Shown here: one piece after another, positions 8,399 through 16,653 of the stretch
Layout: the number at the start of each line of letters is the position of its first letter
Numbering within the stretch: position 1 is the first letter of the stretch
Source: Bdellovibrionales bacterium
Lineage (GTDB): Bacteria > Bdellovibrionota > UBA1018
Direction of reading: 5' to 3'
DNA: 64,000 nucleotides
Assembly (NCBI GenBank): GCA_016786465.1
Contig: JAEUWC010000002.1
Span: 1 to 64,000, forward strand
Notes under the pieces: generated by a model
Databases searched by the model: none
The model's input: the letters and a program-made list of their open reading frames with translations, nothing else
What the model was told of the DNA's origin: nothing
Made by a program: the position numbers and the translations under genes

Positions 8399-8940
8399 TT
8401 ATAGTCGCAATGAGCGTAGACGACGTGCCGATGGCTGGCTTCGGTGAAATTCATCTTGGCCGCCATTTTTCGCTGAGTGTGCTCGATGCCTTCTTCGTGA
8501 AATTCGAAAATCTGGTGGCAGTCCAAGCAGACGATGTGATCGTGGTGATCGTCATCCAAAACTTCGTAGACCATCTGTCCGTCTTGATCGACCAGGGTTT
8601 CACGCACGATTCCGGCTTCAACCAATGTCTTGATGTTTCGATAAATCGTGGCAGCGCCGATTCCTGGCGAATCTTCCTGAATATCGCGCGCGATATCTTG
8701 AACCGTAAAGTGTCCTGGCAAAAGCAAAAGAAAGCGCATGATCCTGGATCGTTGAGAACTTTGCTTCAGACCTTTGTTGTCCAGATAGTCCTGAAGCTTG
8801 GTTTCAAAACGTTCCAACGCAGTCGGATGCGAACAGATCATCGCCGACGGCCCTTGTTCCTGCGCGAAAGAAGGGTGTCGGGGGTTAGGTCTGCCGCACG
8901 GCAGCATTTTAGGTTCTGTTTTAAGCGGGGTTGATTTCAT
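8386..8940 (-). CDS. Fur/PerR-family metal-dependent transcriptional regulator
   Basis: An N-terminal winged helix (Q-R-S-R-I-M-R-F-L, F-T-V-Q-D-I-A) with the A-T-I-Y-R-N-I-K recognition helix is followed by the dimerisation/metal domain D-D-D-H-H-D-H-I-V-C-L-D-C and E-F-H-E-E-G-I-E. One CxxC pair is present; near the C-terminus only a single Cys remains (A-H-C-D-Y), so the second structural zinc CxxC of many Fur proteins is missing. Starting at 8940 gives 184 residues with an unusual proline-rich tail; ATG 8841 gives 151 residues, closer to the family norm, and may be the true start. The likely role is repression of iron, zinc or peroxide genes. Whether it controls the barrel gene divergent from it (9213) is open. 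Confidence 0.88.
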   Translation of the reverse strand: MKSTPLKTEPKMLPCGRPNPRHPSFAQEQGPSAMICSHPTALERFETKLQDYLDNKGLKQSSQRSRIMRFLLLLPGHFTVQDIARDIQEDSPGIGAATIYRNIKTLVEAGIVRETLVDQDGQMVYEVLDDDHHDHIVCLDCHQIFEFHEEGIEHTQRKMAAKMNFTEASHRHVVYAHCDYKKGV

Positions 8941-9212
8941 CTTTTGATTTTTTCACTGAATCACGTTCAGCCTCGCATGTCTGCGCGCTTTGGTCCAGCC
9001 GAGCTTTATAGTCGCGTTGAGCATCAAGCACCCTGAAATTTTCGCTATGCATTCACGTTTTTCGCCACAACTGTGACGGTCGTAGTGGCGTCAATAGCCG
9101 ACTGAAAGGTGTGCTTACTCGTTTTCTGATATTGCCTATGGTAGCCAACGCCTTATGCTTAAAGGACAACTAGGGCCAGGAGGGTCCAGAGGCATTTAGC
9201 CCGTTTTTACGG

Positions 9213-10574
9213 ATGAAAAACGCGAAACCATTTTCGAAAATCCGATCGCTTCGCTTCGCGCTTGCCGCGACTTGCGGGCTCGCTGCGCCACTTAGGGCAT
9301 TTGCCTTGGGCGAAGTCATTTTCGATGCGTCTTCATTCCTTTTGAAATCCACCCAGCGCCCGAACGCCAGTACCTTCTTGATGTTGGGACCCCAGCTTTC
9401 ATCCGAAGGCAAGTATGTCGACACCGATCTGGACTTGAAGGTTTACGCATACCTTCCTTATAGCGCTTCGATTTCGGTCGAAGCGAAGAACGCTTATGTT
9501 GCGACATCCAAACCGTTGTTGAACGGCCATCAAATCGTTTTGGGTCGCAAGACTTATGAATGGTCGCAGATGGATGAAATGTGGCAGATGGGTCTTTGGC
9601 AACCGCGCTTTTTGTGGGACCCGCTCAGACCTTTCACCGTCGGCCTAACGGGTCTGACTTACACTTACGAAAACACTTGGATGAAGTTTGCGCTTTTTGG
9701 TTCGCCGGTTGCGATTCCTGAACGCGGAAGCACGGTCTATCAAGAAGGCGGACAGATTCGTGGCTTCGGTCCATTCTTTAACCCACTTCCAAACCAGCTG
9801 GACCAAGGCAATGGCGTGATTACTCCGATCGTTTACACGATCAATAATCCAAATTTAAGCGACGCGCTTTTGCGCCCAGGCGCTGCCAGCCAACTTCGTT
9901 TCGGCGGACGCACGAAACTTTGGGGATCCGTTTCCTACGGTGTTTTGCCGATTAACCAAATCGAAATGGCCGCGAAAGTCGGCCTGAAAGTTTCTGAAAA
10001 CGTCGTGGATGCCCAGATCTATCCCCGTTTTCAGTGGCGCCACATGTTGACGACCGAAACCGGTTACAAAGGAAAGTTTTGGAGCGTCTTCGCTTCGGCC
10101 ACCGCGGAAAAGCCTTTCCGAAATCAATCGATGGCATCCGATATGCTGTACACGCCGATTGGACCCGCGACGATCCTGTCCTGGGGCGGAAGCCTAAGTT
10201 GGCGTGAAGGACTGAAAATCACCGCAAGCTATTTGAACATCAACGAAAAGCCTGAAGTTCGTCAGGCCTTCAGCGACATCGACATCAGCTTGCCTTCACG
10301 ATTTGCCTACCGCAAAGCGGTTCAAGTGAACGCCGTCTTCGATAACCGTTCGGACTTTTTGTACGGCGGTTCTTGGATTTACGACATCGAAAAAGACAGC
10401 GGCCTGGTTTCAGCAAACGTCTTCTTTCGTCCGCGCTACAGCATCGACCCAGAAAAAGCGAAGCTGACCTATGGCTTGGGCGCAGATTTCATTGGTTCTT
10501 CGACCGGACAAGGATGGATCGGTCAGTACCGTGGAAACGACCGACTGAGGGGGAGTATCGCGTATGCGTTCTAA
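9213..10574 (+). CDS. Outer-membrane beta-barrel protein, unknown function
   Basis: A basic, hydrophobic signal peptide ends near A-F-A-L. The mature part consists of alternating strands with many Trp/Tyr residues and a terminal aromatic (I-A-Y-A-F), the usual C-terminal outer-membrane signature. No known porin or receptor motif is recognised. The last 11 bp overlap the start of the large lipoprotein gene, so the two products are probably made together and may form an envelope complex. A 272-bp gap separates it from the divergent Fur-family gene; it must hold this gene's promoter, although I see no clean -35/-10 pair. Confidence 0.75.
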   Translation: MKNAKPFSKIRSLRFALAATCGLAAPLRAFALGEVIFDASSFLLKSTQRPNASTFLMLGPQLSSEGKYVDTDLDLKVYAYLPYSASISVEAKNAYVATSKPLLNGHQIVLGRKTYEWSQMDEMWQMGLWQPRFLWDPLRPFTVGLTGLTYTYENTWMKFALFGSPVAIPERGSTVYQEGGQIRGFGPFFNPLPNQLDQGNGVITPIVYTINNPNLSDALLRPGAASQLRFGGRTKLWGSVSYGVLPINQIEMAAKVGLKVSENVVDAQIYPRFQWRHMLTTETGYKGKFWSVFASATAEKPFRNQSMASDMLYTPIGPATILSWGGSLSWREGLKITASYLNINEKPEVRQAFSDIDISLPSRFAYRKAVQVNAVFDNRSDFLYGGSWIYDIEKDSGLVSANVFFRPRYSIDPEKAKLTYGLGADFIGSSTGQGWIGQYRGNDRLRGSIAYAF

Positions 10575-12816
10575 GTTTTTGATCCAAGTCGCATGCATCG
10601 TTACGGCCACGACTTCATTTTCTGCCTGCGGGATCTTCGGCGAAAAGGAAGATCTGAAGAGAACCATCACTTTTAATTCGCCAGCTGCGGGTTGCATCAA
10701 CGACCTAGGCAAGAAAATGGACGAATTCCAAGTGGGTGACGTCGACCCCGAAGGTTGGGATTCGGCATTTGATTGCACCCAGTCGGCGTTGGATCAATTC
10801 CAAAAATTCGTCGTGGGAAGCGTGGAAAACGCTTACACCGAAAGCGATCTGAAAAATCTGGTCACCAATTTCCTGGTCACCAATCGCCCGATCAGCGAGC
10901 AGCTGATTTCGTCGCTTTTGAAACTGAAGGCTTCGGTCATTGGTGGTCCCGAAGACCGGGCAACCCGCGCGGAAGTCGAACGCTTGAAAGACCTTTTGGG
11001 TGTTTTGAAAAAAGAAACGCGCAAGTTGATCCCGCTTCTTCGTTCACGCGCAAGGACGCCAAACGCGGCTGACTTGATTCAGTTGGCAGATGCCATTGAA
11101 CAGGTGGGGGGAACCCTTGCCGCTGAAATCGGAACTTCGGGGCGTCGAAATTTTTCAGTCGAAGACGCAGAAACTTTGTTCACTGAACTTGAAAAAGCCG
11201 GAATGGGGAACTTCCCCTTGGAATGGCTGCGCGCCGTCTATGCCGGAAAGAATCTGCTTTTTGGCGGAGGAACGCAGACCATCGAGGGATCGTCTTGGTC
11301 AACGATCCTGGCAGTCGGAGCCAAGGCGGGCGGTCTAGCGCTTGCGATGATGAGCTTGAAGGAAGACCCGAGCAAGGATCAGATGGATTTTCGCAGCGAT
11401 CTTTCCGAACGCTTTCGCACGATCCTGCTGGATGCCGTGAATCGCCACGCAGGCGTTCTTCGTTACACCGATATCCGGGCAGTTCTGGATGTGGTTCCAG
11501 ATTCGGTTTTGCACCTGGACACGATGGACAAAGTCGGCAAGACGCTTTCTCGAAAAATCGTCGGTGAAACCCTGCCGATTATCGGAAAACGCGTTTTGGA
11601 ATCGACATCGACACACGGACTGACCAGCGCCAGCATTGAACTGGCTTACAGTTTGTTTCGCCAGTGGGCGGATGCTGATAAGCACCTTCGTCGTATTTTT
11701 AAACAACAAGGTCTGAAAGAAACCGGCGTGAACATCCGAGAATTCATCGGTGCAGCGACAATCTATCAGGGCAAGATTCCCGAAGCAGATCGGATCGTCG
11801 TGAATCGCCTGATTCAGATCATTCAGGATTTTCCAAAGCCACTTTTCCCGAATGGCGCCACCGAAATCCGTTTCGATTCTTCTGAAGGGCATTCGTTGAC
11901 CAATCTTGCGACACTGAATACGCTTCAGCTTGCTGCTAAGAATCTTCTTCGCGCGTACGGAAGTCTGGAAAACCGGACGCAAGCCAACCTGTCAGACCTT
12001 CAGACCTTGGTCAGTGAACTGATGCCCATCGGAAATGATCTGAACTTTCTGGATCCGTCGATTCCGGATCAGGCCCGTAAGCGTTTTACGGAAGCCAACC
12101 TTTTCACCAATGCCAGCGATGGTAACGACGTTTTGGATGAACGCGAAATCACCAATTACCTAGCGATCTTGGTTTCGGCTAGGGGTTTAGCCACACGGAT
12201 TCAGTCCAATATCGAACCGTTTTGCCGCGTTCAAGGCAGCGACAATCTTCAGTGGCCGTGGTTTGACGGCGAATGTTTCCGTCGTCAGTATTTTCAGGAT
12301 TTCGACATTTACTGGGAAAACCTTCCTTCTTTGAAGATGTTCTATAAAAACAATGCGGGCGAACGCGCCTTGATTGAAAATTCGATTCGCGTTTCATCTA
12401 AGAAACCCGATGCGCAGGGACAACCGGGCCCGGACGACATCGTGGGGAACTTTGTGATTCAGGGATACGCGTTGATCATCCAGTACGTCGAATCCATGTT
12501 CATGCGTTATGACGGATCTGTGGGTGGGCGTTTGGATCAGTTCCTGGACGAAGACGAAGTCATGGTCGCGTATCCCGTTTTCTACAAAACTTTTGCCGAC
12601 CGGGTGAAGGCCAAGAAGCTTCCGTTTGGGCTTTCAAACAATAAGAACTTTGTGAAAGCCGTATTCACTTGGACGATCAAGCACGGGCATGAACCGGGTG
12701 ACAAAGATCTGCTTTCTATCGCCGTTTGGTTCATCGGGGGGCAGAACAGCTGGAACGTTCAGGCCTCTCGCGCAAATATTTATTCGATCATTCCTGGGCT
12801 GAATCAGCCCCAATGA
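10564..12816 (+). CDS. Large predicted lipoprotein with EF-hand-like loops
   Basis: The signal peptide ends in the lipobox F-S-A-C with Cys22, followed by a long alpha-helical protein (750 residues). No named family is recognised. Two segments resemble calcium-binding EF-hand loops: S-D-G-N-D-V-L-D-E-R-E near residue 519 and L-D-Q-F-L-D-E-D-E near 660; they are imperfect, so calcium binding is only a possibility. The start overlaps the upstream barrel gene by 11 bp, indicating translational coupling. An outer-membrane partner of that barrel is the simplest inference. Confidence 0.75.
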   Translation: MRSKFLIQVACIVTATTSFSACGIFGEKEDLKRTITFNSPAAGCINDLGKKMDEFQVGDVDPEGWDSAFDCTQSALDQFQKFVVGSVENAYTESDLKNLVTNFLVTNRPISEQLISSLLKLKASVIGGPEDRATRAEVERLKDLLGVLKKETRKLIPLLRSRARTPNAADLIQLADAIEQVGGTLAAEIGTSGRRNFSVEDAETLFTELEKAGMGNFPLEWLRAVYAGKNLLFGGGTQTIEGSSWSTILAVGAKAGGLALAMMSLKEDPSKDQMDFRSDLSERFRTILLDAVNRHAGVLRYTDIRAVLDVVPDSVLHLDTMDKVGKTLSRKIVGETLPIIGKRVLESTSTHGLTSASIELAYSLFRQWADADKHLRRIFKQQGLKETGVNIREFIGAATIYQGKIPEADRIVVNRLIQIIQDFPKPLFPNGATEIRFDSSEGHSLTNLATLNTLQLAAKNLLRAYGSLENRTQANLSDLQTLVSELMPIGNDLNFLDPSIPDQARKRFTEANLFTNASDGNDVLDEREITNYLAILVSARGLATRIQSNIEPFCRVQGSDNLQWPWFDGECFRRQYFQDFDIYWENLPSLKMFYKNNAGERALIENSIRVSSKKPDAQGQPGPDDIVGNFVIQGYALIIQYVESMFMRYDGSVGGRLDQFLDEDEVMVAYPVFYKTFADRVKAKKLPFGLSNNKNFVKAVFTWTIKHGHEPGDKDLLSIAVWFIGGQNSWNVQASRANIYSIIPGLNQPQ

Positions 12817-12820
12817 TGAA

Positions 12821-13753
12821 ATGAAAGCCTACCGGGGGAACACGGCCGACGGAGTCTGGGTTTTTGACCAGGTCTTTCCGCTGGCAAAGACCCTTCGGCA
12901 GGAATTCGATCGGCGTTTTTCCAACGTTGGCCCAGGCGGAAACGAGGGGCGTTTTGTCTGGGATTATTGGAACGTTCCCGATCAGTACACTTTGCTTCGT
13001 ACGCCGGCAGCACACTTCTTTGGACCTAAGCTTTTTGATGGGCTCACACAGTCACTGCTTCGTTTTGGGCGCGAAAATTTTGGTTGCACAGGCCTGACAC
13101 CACCCTGGCTCAGTTGTTACGTAGAAGGCTGCCAGCAGCAGTTTCACGTGGACATGCCCCACGGGCCTTTGGCTTATGTCTGGTCCTTGACACCGCATCA
13201 GGCCGCTTTTGTGGGCGGAGAAACTCAGTTCATCCGTCCCGAAGTCTTGGACTATTGGAAAAACTACGACCGATGGAATGGGGCCGAATCCGAAGCCATC
13301 GTCGGAAAGATCGCGCCCCGCTTCGGGCGTTTAGTGGTTTTTGATCCGCGGGTTCCTCACGGTGTTTCCGAGGTCCGAGGCGTTCACGATGTGCGTAAAG
13401 CGCGCCTAGTGATTCATGGGTGGTTTTCAAACCCGCAGCCGGCCATCGATGGGGGATTATCACCCACGAACGCTTCGCGGGGGATCCAGGAAATTCTGGC
13501 GGATATCGACGGGATGGTCGCCGACCAAAGTCTTCGTGGTTTAATCAGTTTTTCATTTATGGTTTCCCCAGCAGGGAAAGTGGGGCGCCTGCAAGTGCGC
13601 GCATCCACGCTTCAGATCGCCGAACCTTCCCATCGTTTAGATGCTTCAGCGATTGCGCAGATTGAAAGAAGTCTAGGTGAAAGGATTGCGCAGCAAGAAT
13701 TCGCGCGCGCGAAAAAACCCACGCGCGTGACGCTTCCATTGGTGTTTGACTGA
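12821..13753 (+). CDS. 2OG-Fe(II) oxygenase with a TonB/AgmX-like C-terminal domain
   Basis: The N-terminal part has the jelly-roll iron and cosubstrate residues: H109-x-D111 (F-H-V-D-M), distal His180 (R-V-P-H-G) and Arg195 (K-A-R-L-V-I). This matches prolyl-4-hydroxylase-like dioxygenases, which hydroxylate a substrate using 2-oxoglutarate and O2. Residues about 235-310 (F-x-V-S-P-A-G-K-V, an A-S-T-L element, R-V-T-L-P-L-V-F-D end) resemble the C-terminal domain of TonB or AgmX/PglI proteins, an unusual attachment for an oxygenase. It begins 4 bp after the lipoprotein gene and overlaps the following desaturase, so it probably belongs with the lipid-type enzymes. Substrate unknown; peptide or lipid hydroxylation are both possible. 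Confidence 0.75.
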   Translation: MKAYRGNTADGVWVFDQVFPLAKTLRQEFDRRFSNVGPGGNEGRFVWDYWNVPDQYTLLRTPAAHFFGPKLFDGLTQSLLRFGRENFGCTGLTPPWLSCYVEGCQQQFHVDMPHGPLAYVWSLTPHQAAFVGGETQFIRPEVLDYWKNYDRWNGAESEAIVGKIAPRFGRLVVFDPRVPHGVSEVRGVHDVRKARLVIHGWFSNPQPAIDGGLSPTNASRGIQEILADIDGMVADQSLRGLISFSFMVSPAGKVGRLQVRASTLQIAEPSHRLDASAIAQIERSLGERIAQQEFARAKKPTRVTLPLVFD

Positions 13754-14703
13754 TGATGTATCGGGCAACGAACGGGAAGGGTCTAAGGTCCTTCGTGATT
13801 TTACTTTCAATCACCCTGGCAACGATTGGGATCCAGTTGCGCTATCCTGGGTCCCGCGGATTTCTTTTCATTCCGTTAAGCGCACTGATGTGGGGCTGGC
13901 TTTCAGTGATGCATTCGGCGGGTCACCGGGCCTATTTCAGAAATCGCTTGGGCAATGCGGTCAGCGGACTGGTTGCCAGTCTTTTCATTTTGGTTCCGTT
14001 TTATCCTTGGCGATATCACCACGGCCTGCATCATCGGTGGACGGGGTGGATGGACTTGGATCCGACTTCGGGAGACCTTCCCAAAAAAATTCCCGAACGG
14101 AGGGCGCTTTCAGGCCTGAATTTTTTCTGGAAAACTTGGTTTCCCATTCTTTCGATCGTTCACACTGTTCAGCATTTATGGAATCCGTTTCGGTTTTGGA
14201 AAGTTCCGGGGCCAAAAATTCGAATACTGAAATGTGTGTCTAGCGTGATTTGGATTGCGGTGGTCCATGCATTCGTCGCTTGGAACTGGCCCTGGGAATA
14301 CGCCACGATTCTTGGACCAGCAGTGGCGTTCTTCCTTCTTTTGTCCGACCCCGTCTTAATGAGCCAACATGCTCAGATCCCGATGAAGCGATCCCAGGAT
14401 TTTCAGGCCAATGCCGTTCGCCCCTTTGCGCCCAAGCTGCACGATGCGTTTACTCGGTCCTTTACGATTCATCCTTGGATTGATCGCTGGGTATTCTTGA
14501 ATTTTAATCTTCACAGCGCACATCACCGATATCCGACTGTTCCGCACTATGAACTTCATCGCGTGCAGTTTCAGACATCGCATATCGAACCGCTTTTTCC
14601 CTGGATCTGGAAGCTGAAAAAGCAGCACATTCGCGACGTGCTTTTTGGAATCGACCCCAAATATGGGGCAACTGAAGACTTCAAGCAGGTGTCTAAAACC
14701 TAG
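13753..14703 (+). CDS. Membrane fatty acid desaturase (FAD2-like)
   Basis: The three histidine boxes of the di-iron desaturase/hydroxylase superfamily are present: H-S-A-G-H (54-58), H-H-G-L-H-H (89-94) and H-S-A-H-H (about 254-258), with hydrophobic segments between them. The enzyme should introduce a double bond or hydroxyl into a membrane acyl chain. Its ATG overlaps the stop of the oxygenase gene (TGATG), indicating co-translation. It is distinct from the second desaturase at 18372, so the cluster has two non-redundant acyl-modifying di-iron enzymes. Confidence 0.88.
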   Translation: MMYRATNGKGLRSFVILLSITLATIGIQLRYPGSRGFLFIPLSALMWGWLSVMHSAGHRAYFRNRLGNAVSGLVASLFILVPFYPWRYHHGLHHRWTGWMDLDPTSGDLPKKIPERRALSGLNFFWKTWFPILSIVHTVQHLWNPFRFWKVPGPKIRILKCVSSVIWIAVVHAFVAWNWPWEYATILGPAVAFFLLLSDPVLMSQHAQIPMKRSQDFQANAVRPFAPKLHDAFTRSFTIHPWIDRWVFLNFNLHSAHHRYPTVPHYELHRVQFQTSHIEPLFPWIWKLKKQHIRDVLFGIDPKYGATEDFKQVSKT

Positions 14704-14775
14704 ACAGCGCTTTGGACTGTATAGGAAACTACGCGCCACCGGGTTTGCGGCACTGGGTTTGCACTTGAACCTGTC

Positions 14776-15801
14776 ATGGACCCCATACTGACACCCGTTT
14801 CAGCCGAAAACTGGTTTGTCATGGCTACAAGCAAACAGCTTGAAAGCGGCAAAACGCTTGCCCGTGAATTAATGGGGTTACCTATTGTTTTGTATCGAAC
14901 GTCTGAAGGGAAAGTTCACGCGATGGAAGATCGCTGCCCGCATAAGAACGTTCCTTTATCGATGGGCAAGGTCGAAGGCGAAAATTTGCGATGCCGTTAC
15001 CATGGCTGGTCCTTTTCAAAAAAGGGTGACCTGGCCGAAGTTCCATCACTAGGCCCGTCAGAACCCATGCCCAAGTGCAAAGTTCCGTCTTTTGAAGTCA
15101 TTGAAAAAGACGATTGGATTTGGATTTACGGAACGCCAAACGTGGTCCCAGGTTTCCAGCCGCCGTCATACCCCAAGGACAAAAGTTACGGTTGGTTTGA
15201 ACTTCACAACGTAATGGATGCGCCGATTGACCTGGTTTTAGAAAATGGATTTGACTGCAGTCACACGGGCTTCACGCATGAAGGGCTGTTTCGTTCACGA
15301 CCGATTCAGTTTGTCGACGCTTTGATCCAAGACACGGATTCTGGAATGCAGGTCGAAACCTTGGGCGAAAAGAAACCCAAGTCCCGCGGTTTTGGCGATG
15401 TTCGCGTGATCGCGGATTCGTCTTCCGAAATTCGTCATATCGATGCGTTCATTGCTCCGCATACGCTTCGCGTGGACTACTGGACTGGGCCGGGGACCCA
15501 CATCATTACGTTCCTGGTTGCGACGCCCGAAACGGCAGAACGAACCCGCGTCTACACCCGAATGGCCGTGCGCTACGGAATTTGGACTTGGATCATGACC
15601 CACCTGATTCATCTTTTGACCCGGGTCGTGGTTCGTCAGGACAAAGCGATCTTGAACGCACAGGCCGAAACGATTCGCCGATTCGGCAAGCGTTCTTTCA
15701 AGCTGGTGGATTCCGATCAACCGACCAATGCATTTCAACAGGTCTTTCGCCGACGCGCGGAACGCAGGGCCGGGATCAAGACGGTTCGCTACAAACTTTA
15801 A
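14776..15801 (+). CDS. Rieske non-haem iron oxygenase, catalytic component
   Basis: The Rieske cluster ligands are C54-P-H56 and C73-x2-H76 (C-R-Y-H-G-W), and the mononuclear iron site is D160-x2-H163-x4-H168 (D-C-S-H-T-G-F-T-H). This matches KshA/VanA-type oxygenases that hydroxylate, demethylate or desaturate hydrophobic substrates. No ferredoxin or reductase is encoded nearby, so it must borrow electron donors. It sits in a run of acyl-modifying enzymes and is followed 19 bp later by the GNAT-like gene. Substrate is unknown; a lipid, sterol-like or amide substrate fits the context. Confidence 0.9.
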   Translation: MDPILTPVSAENWFVMATSKQLESGKTLARELMGLPIVLYRTSEGKVHAMEDRCPHKNVPLSMGKVEGENLRCRYHGWSFSKKGDLAEVPSLGPSEPMPKCKVPSFEVIEKDDWIWIYGTPNVVPGFQPPSYPKDKSYGWFELHNVMDAPIDLVLENGFDCSHTGFTHEGLFRSRPIQFVDALIQDTDSGMQVETLGEKKPKSRGFGDVRVIADSSSEIRHIDAFIAPHTLRVDYWTGPGTHIITFLVATPETAERTRVYTRMAVRYGIWTWIMTHLIHLLTRVVVRQDKAILNAQAETIRRFGKRSFKLVDSDQPTNAFQQVFRRRAERRAGIKTVRYKL

Positions 15802-15820
15802 GTGAAGATTCGAGGCAAAA

Positions 15821-16639
15821 ATGAAGTCTAAAAAGAAGCTCGTGACCGAAGAAACCCAGCCCCAGTTGCTGAAAGCCGATGAAATCGAAGCGATGTGGCT
15901 ATTGTATTCATCCAGCTATGAAAACGTCCGCAAGGAAGTCTTCTTGAAGGATCTGATGGAGAAAAATCGGGTCTTTGTTTCTCGCGACTGCGTTTCAAAA
16001 CAAGTCAAAGGCTTTTCGACCGCGGCGATTTACGATCATGAACATGAAGGCCGTAAAGTCAGAATCTATTTTTCAGGCGATACGATGATTTCGCCTGAAT
16101 ACTGGGGAACCCGGTCGTTTCATCGCGCGGTCCTGTTTCGGCTTCTGAAAGAAGCGGTGATGAATCCGTTTCGCCCAGTCTATTGGTTTTTGATTTGTTC
16201 GGGCTATCGAACTTATTTGTCCATGGCGCGAAATATTGCCGAACATTGGCCTCATTTTCAGAAACCGACGCCCAAGTGGGAAAAGGGTTTGATCGATTCG
16301 TTATCGGCAAAAAGATTTGGAAAAGACTTTGTCGCCGATCGGGGCGTGATTCGTACCGAAGGCGTCATCGTCAAGACTTCGATAGCGCCGTTCACGGCCG
16401 AAGTGATGAAGATTCCTGAAGTTCAGTTCTTTGTGCGCGCCAATCCCGGATACCTTCAGGGTGACGAACTGGCCATGATCGGAAAAATCAGCCTTTGGGG
16501 TGGTTTTCAGATTGTGAAAAAATGGGTCGATCGCTTCGTGATGTCCAATATCGACGCGTTTCTTCCGCCCAAAGTTCTTCGTCCTAAACCGGCATTTGTG
16601 ATCACGCTAGCGGTTCTTTCGCTTTTTCAAATCATTTAG
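15821..16639 (+). CDS. Conserved protein resembling a GNAT-type acyltransferase
   Basis: The 272-residue protein has a segment R-K-V-R-I-Y-F-S-G-D followed by W-F-L-I-C-S-G-Y-R-T-Y and P-T-P-K-W-E. I associate this pattern with uncharacterised acyltransferase-like proteins; no full acetyl-CoA P-loop is evident. It is soluble except for a hydrophobic C-terminal end. It lies between the Rieske oxygenase and the GH3-type synthetase on the same strand with gaps below 20 bp. A role in transferring an acyl or amino group to the cluster product is inference. Confidence 0.5.
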   Translation: MKSKKKLVTEETQPQLLKADEIEAMWLLYSSSYENVRKEVFLKDLMEKNRVFVSRDCVSKQVKGFSTAAIYDHEHEGRKVRIYFSGDTMISPEYWGTRSFHRAVLFRLLKEAVMNPFRPVYWFLICSGYRTYLSMARNIAEHWPHFQKPTPKWEKGLIDSLSAKRFGKDFVADRGVIRTEGVIVKTSIAPFTAEVMKIPEVQFFVRANPGYLQGDELAMIGKISLWGGFQIVKKWVDRFVMSNIDAFLPPKVLRPKPAFVITLAVLSLFQII

Positions 16640-16653
16640 AAAGATCCCCTTTC

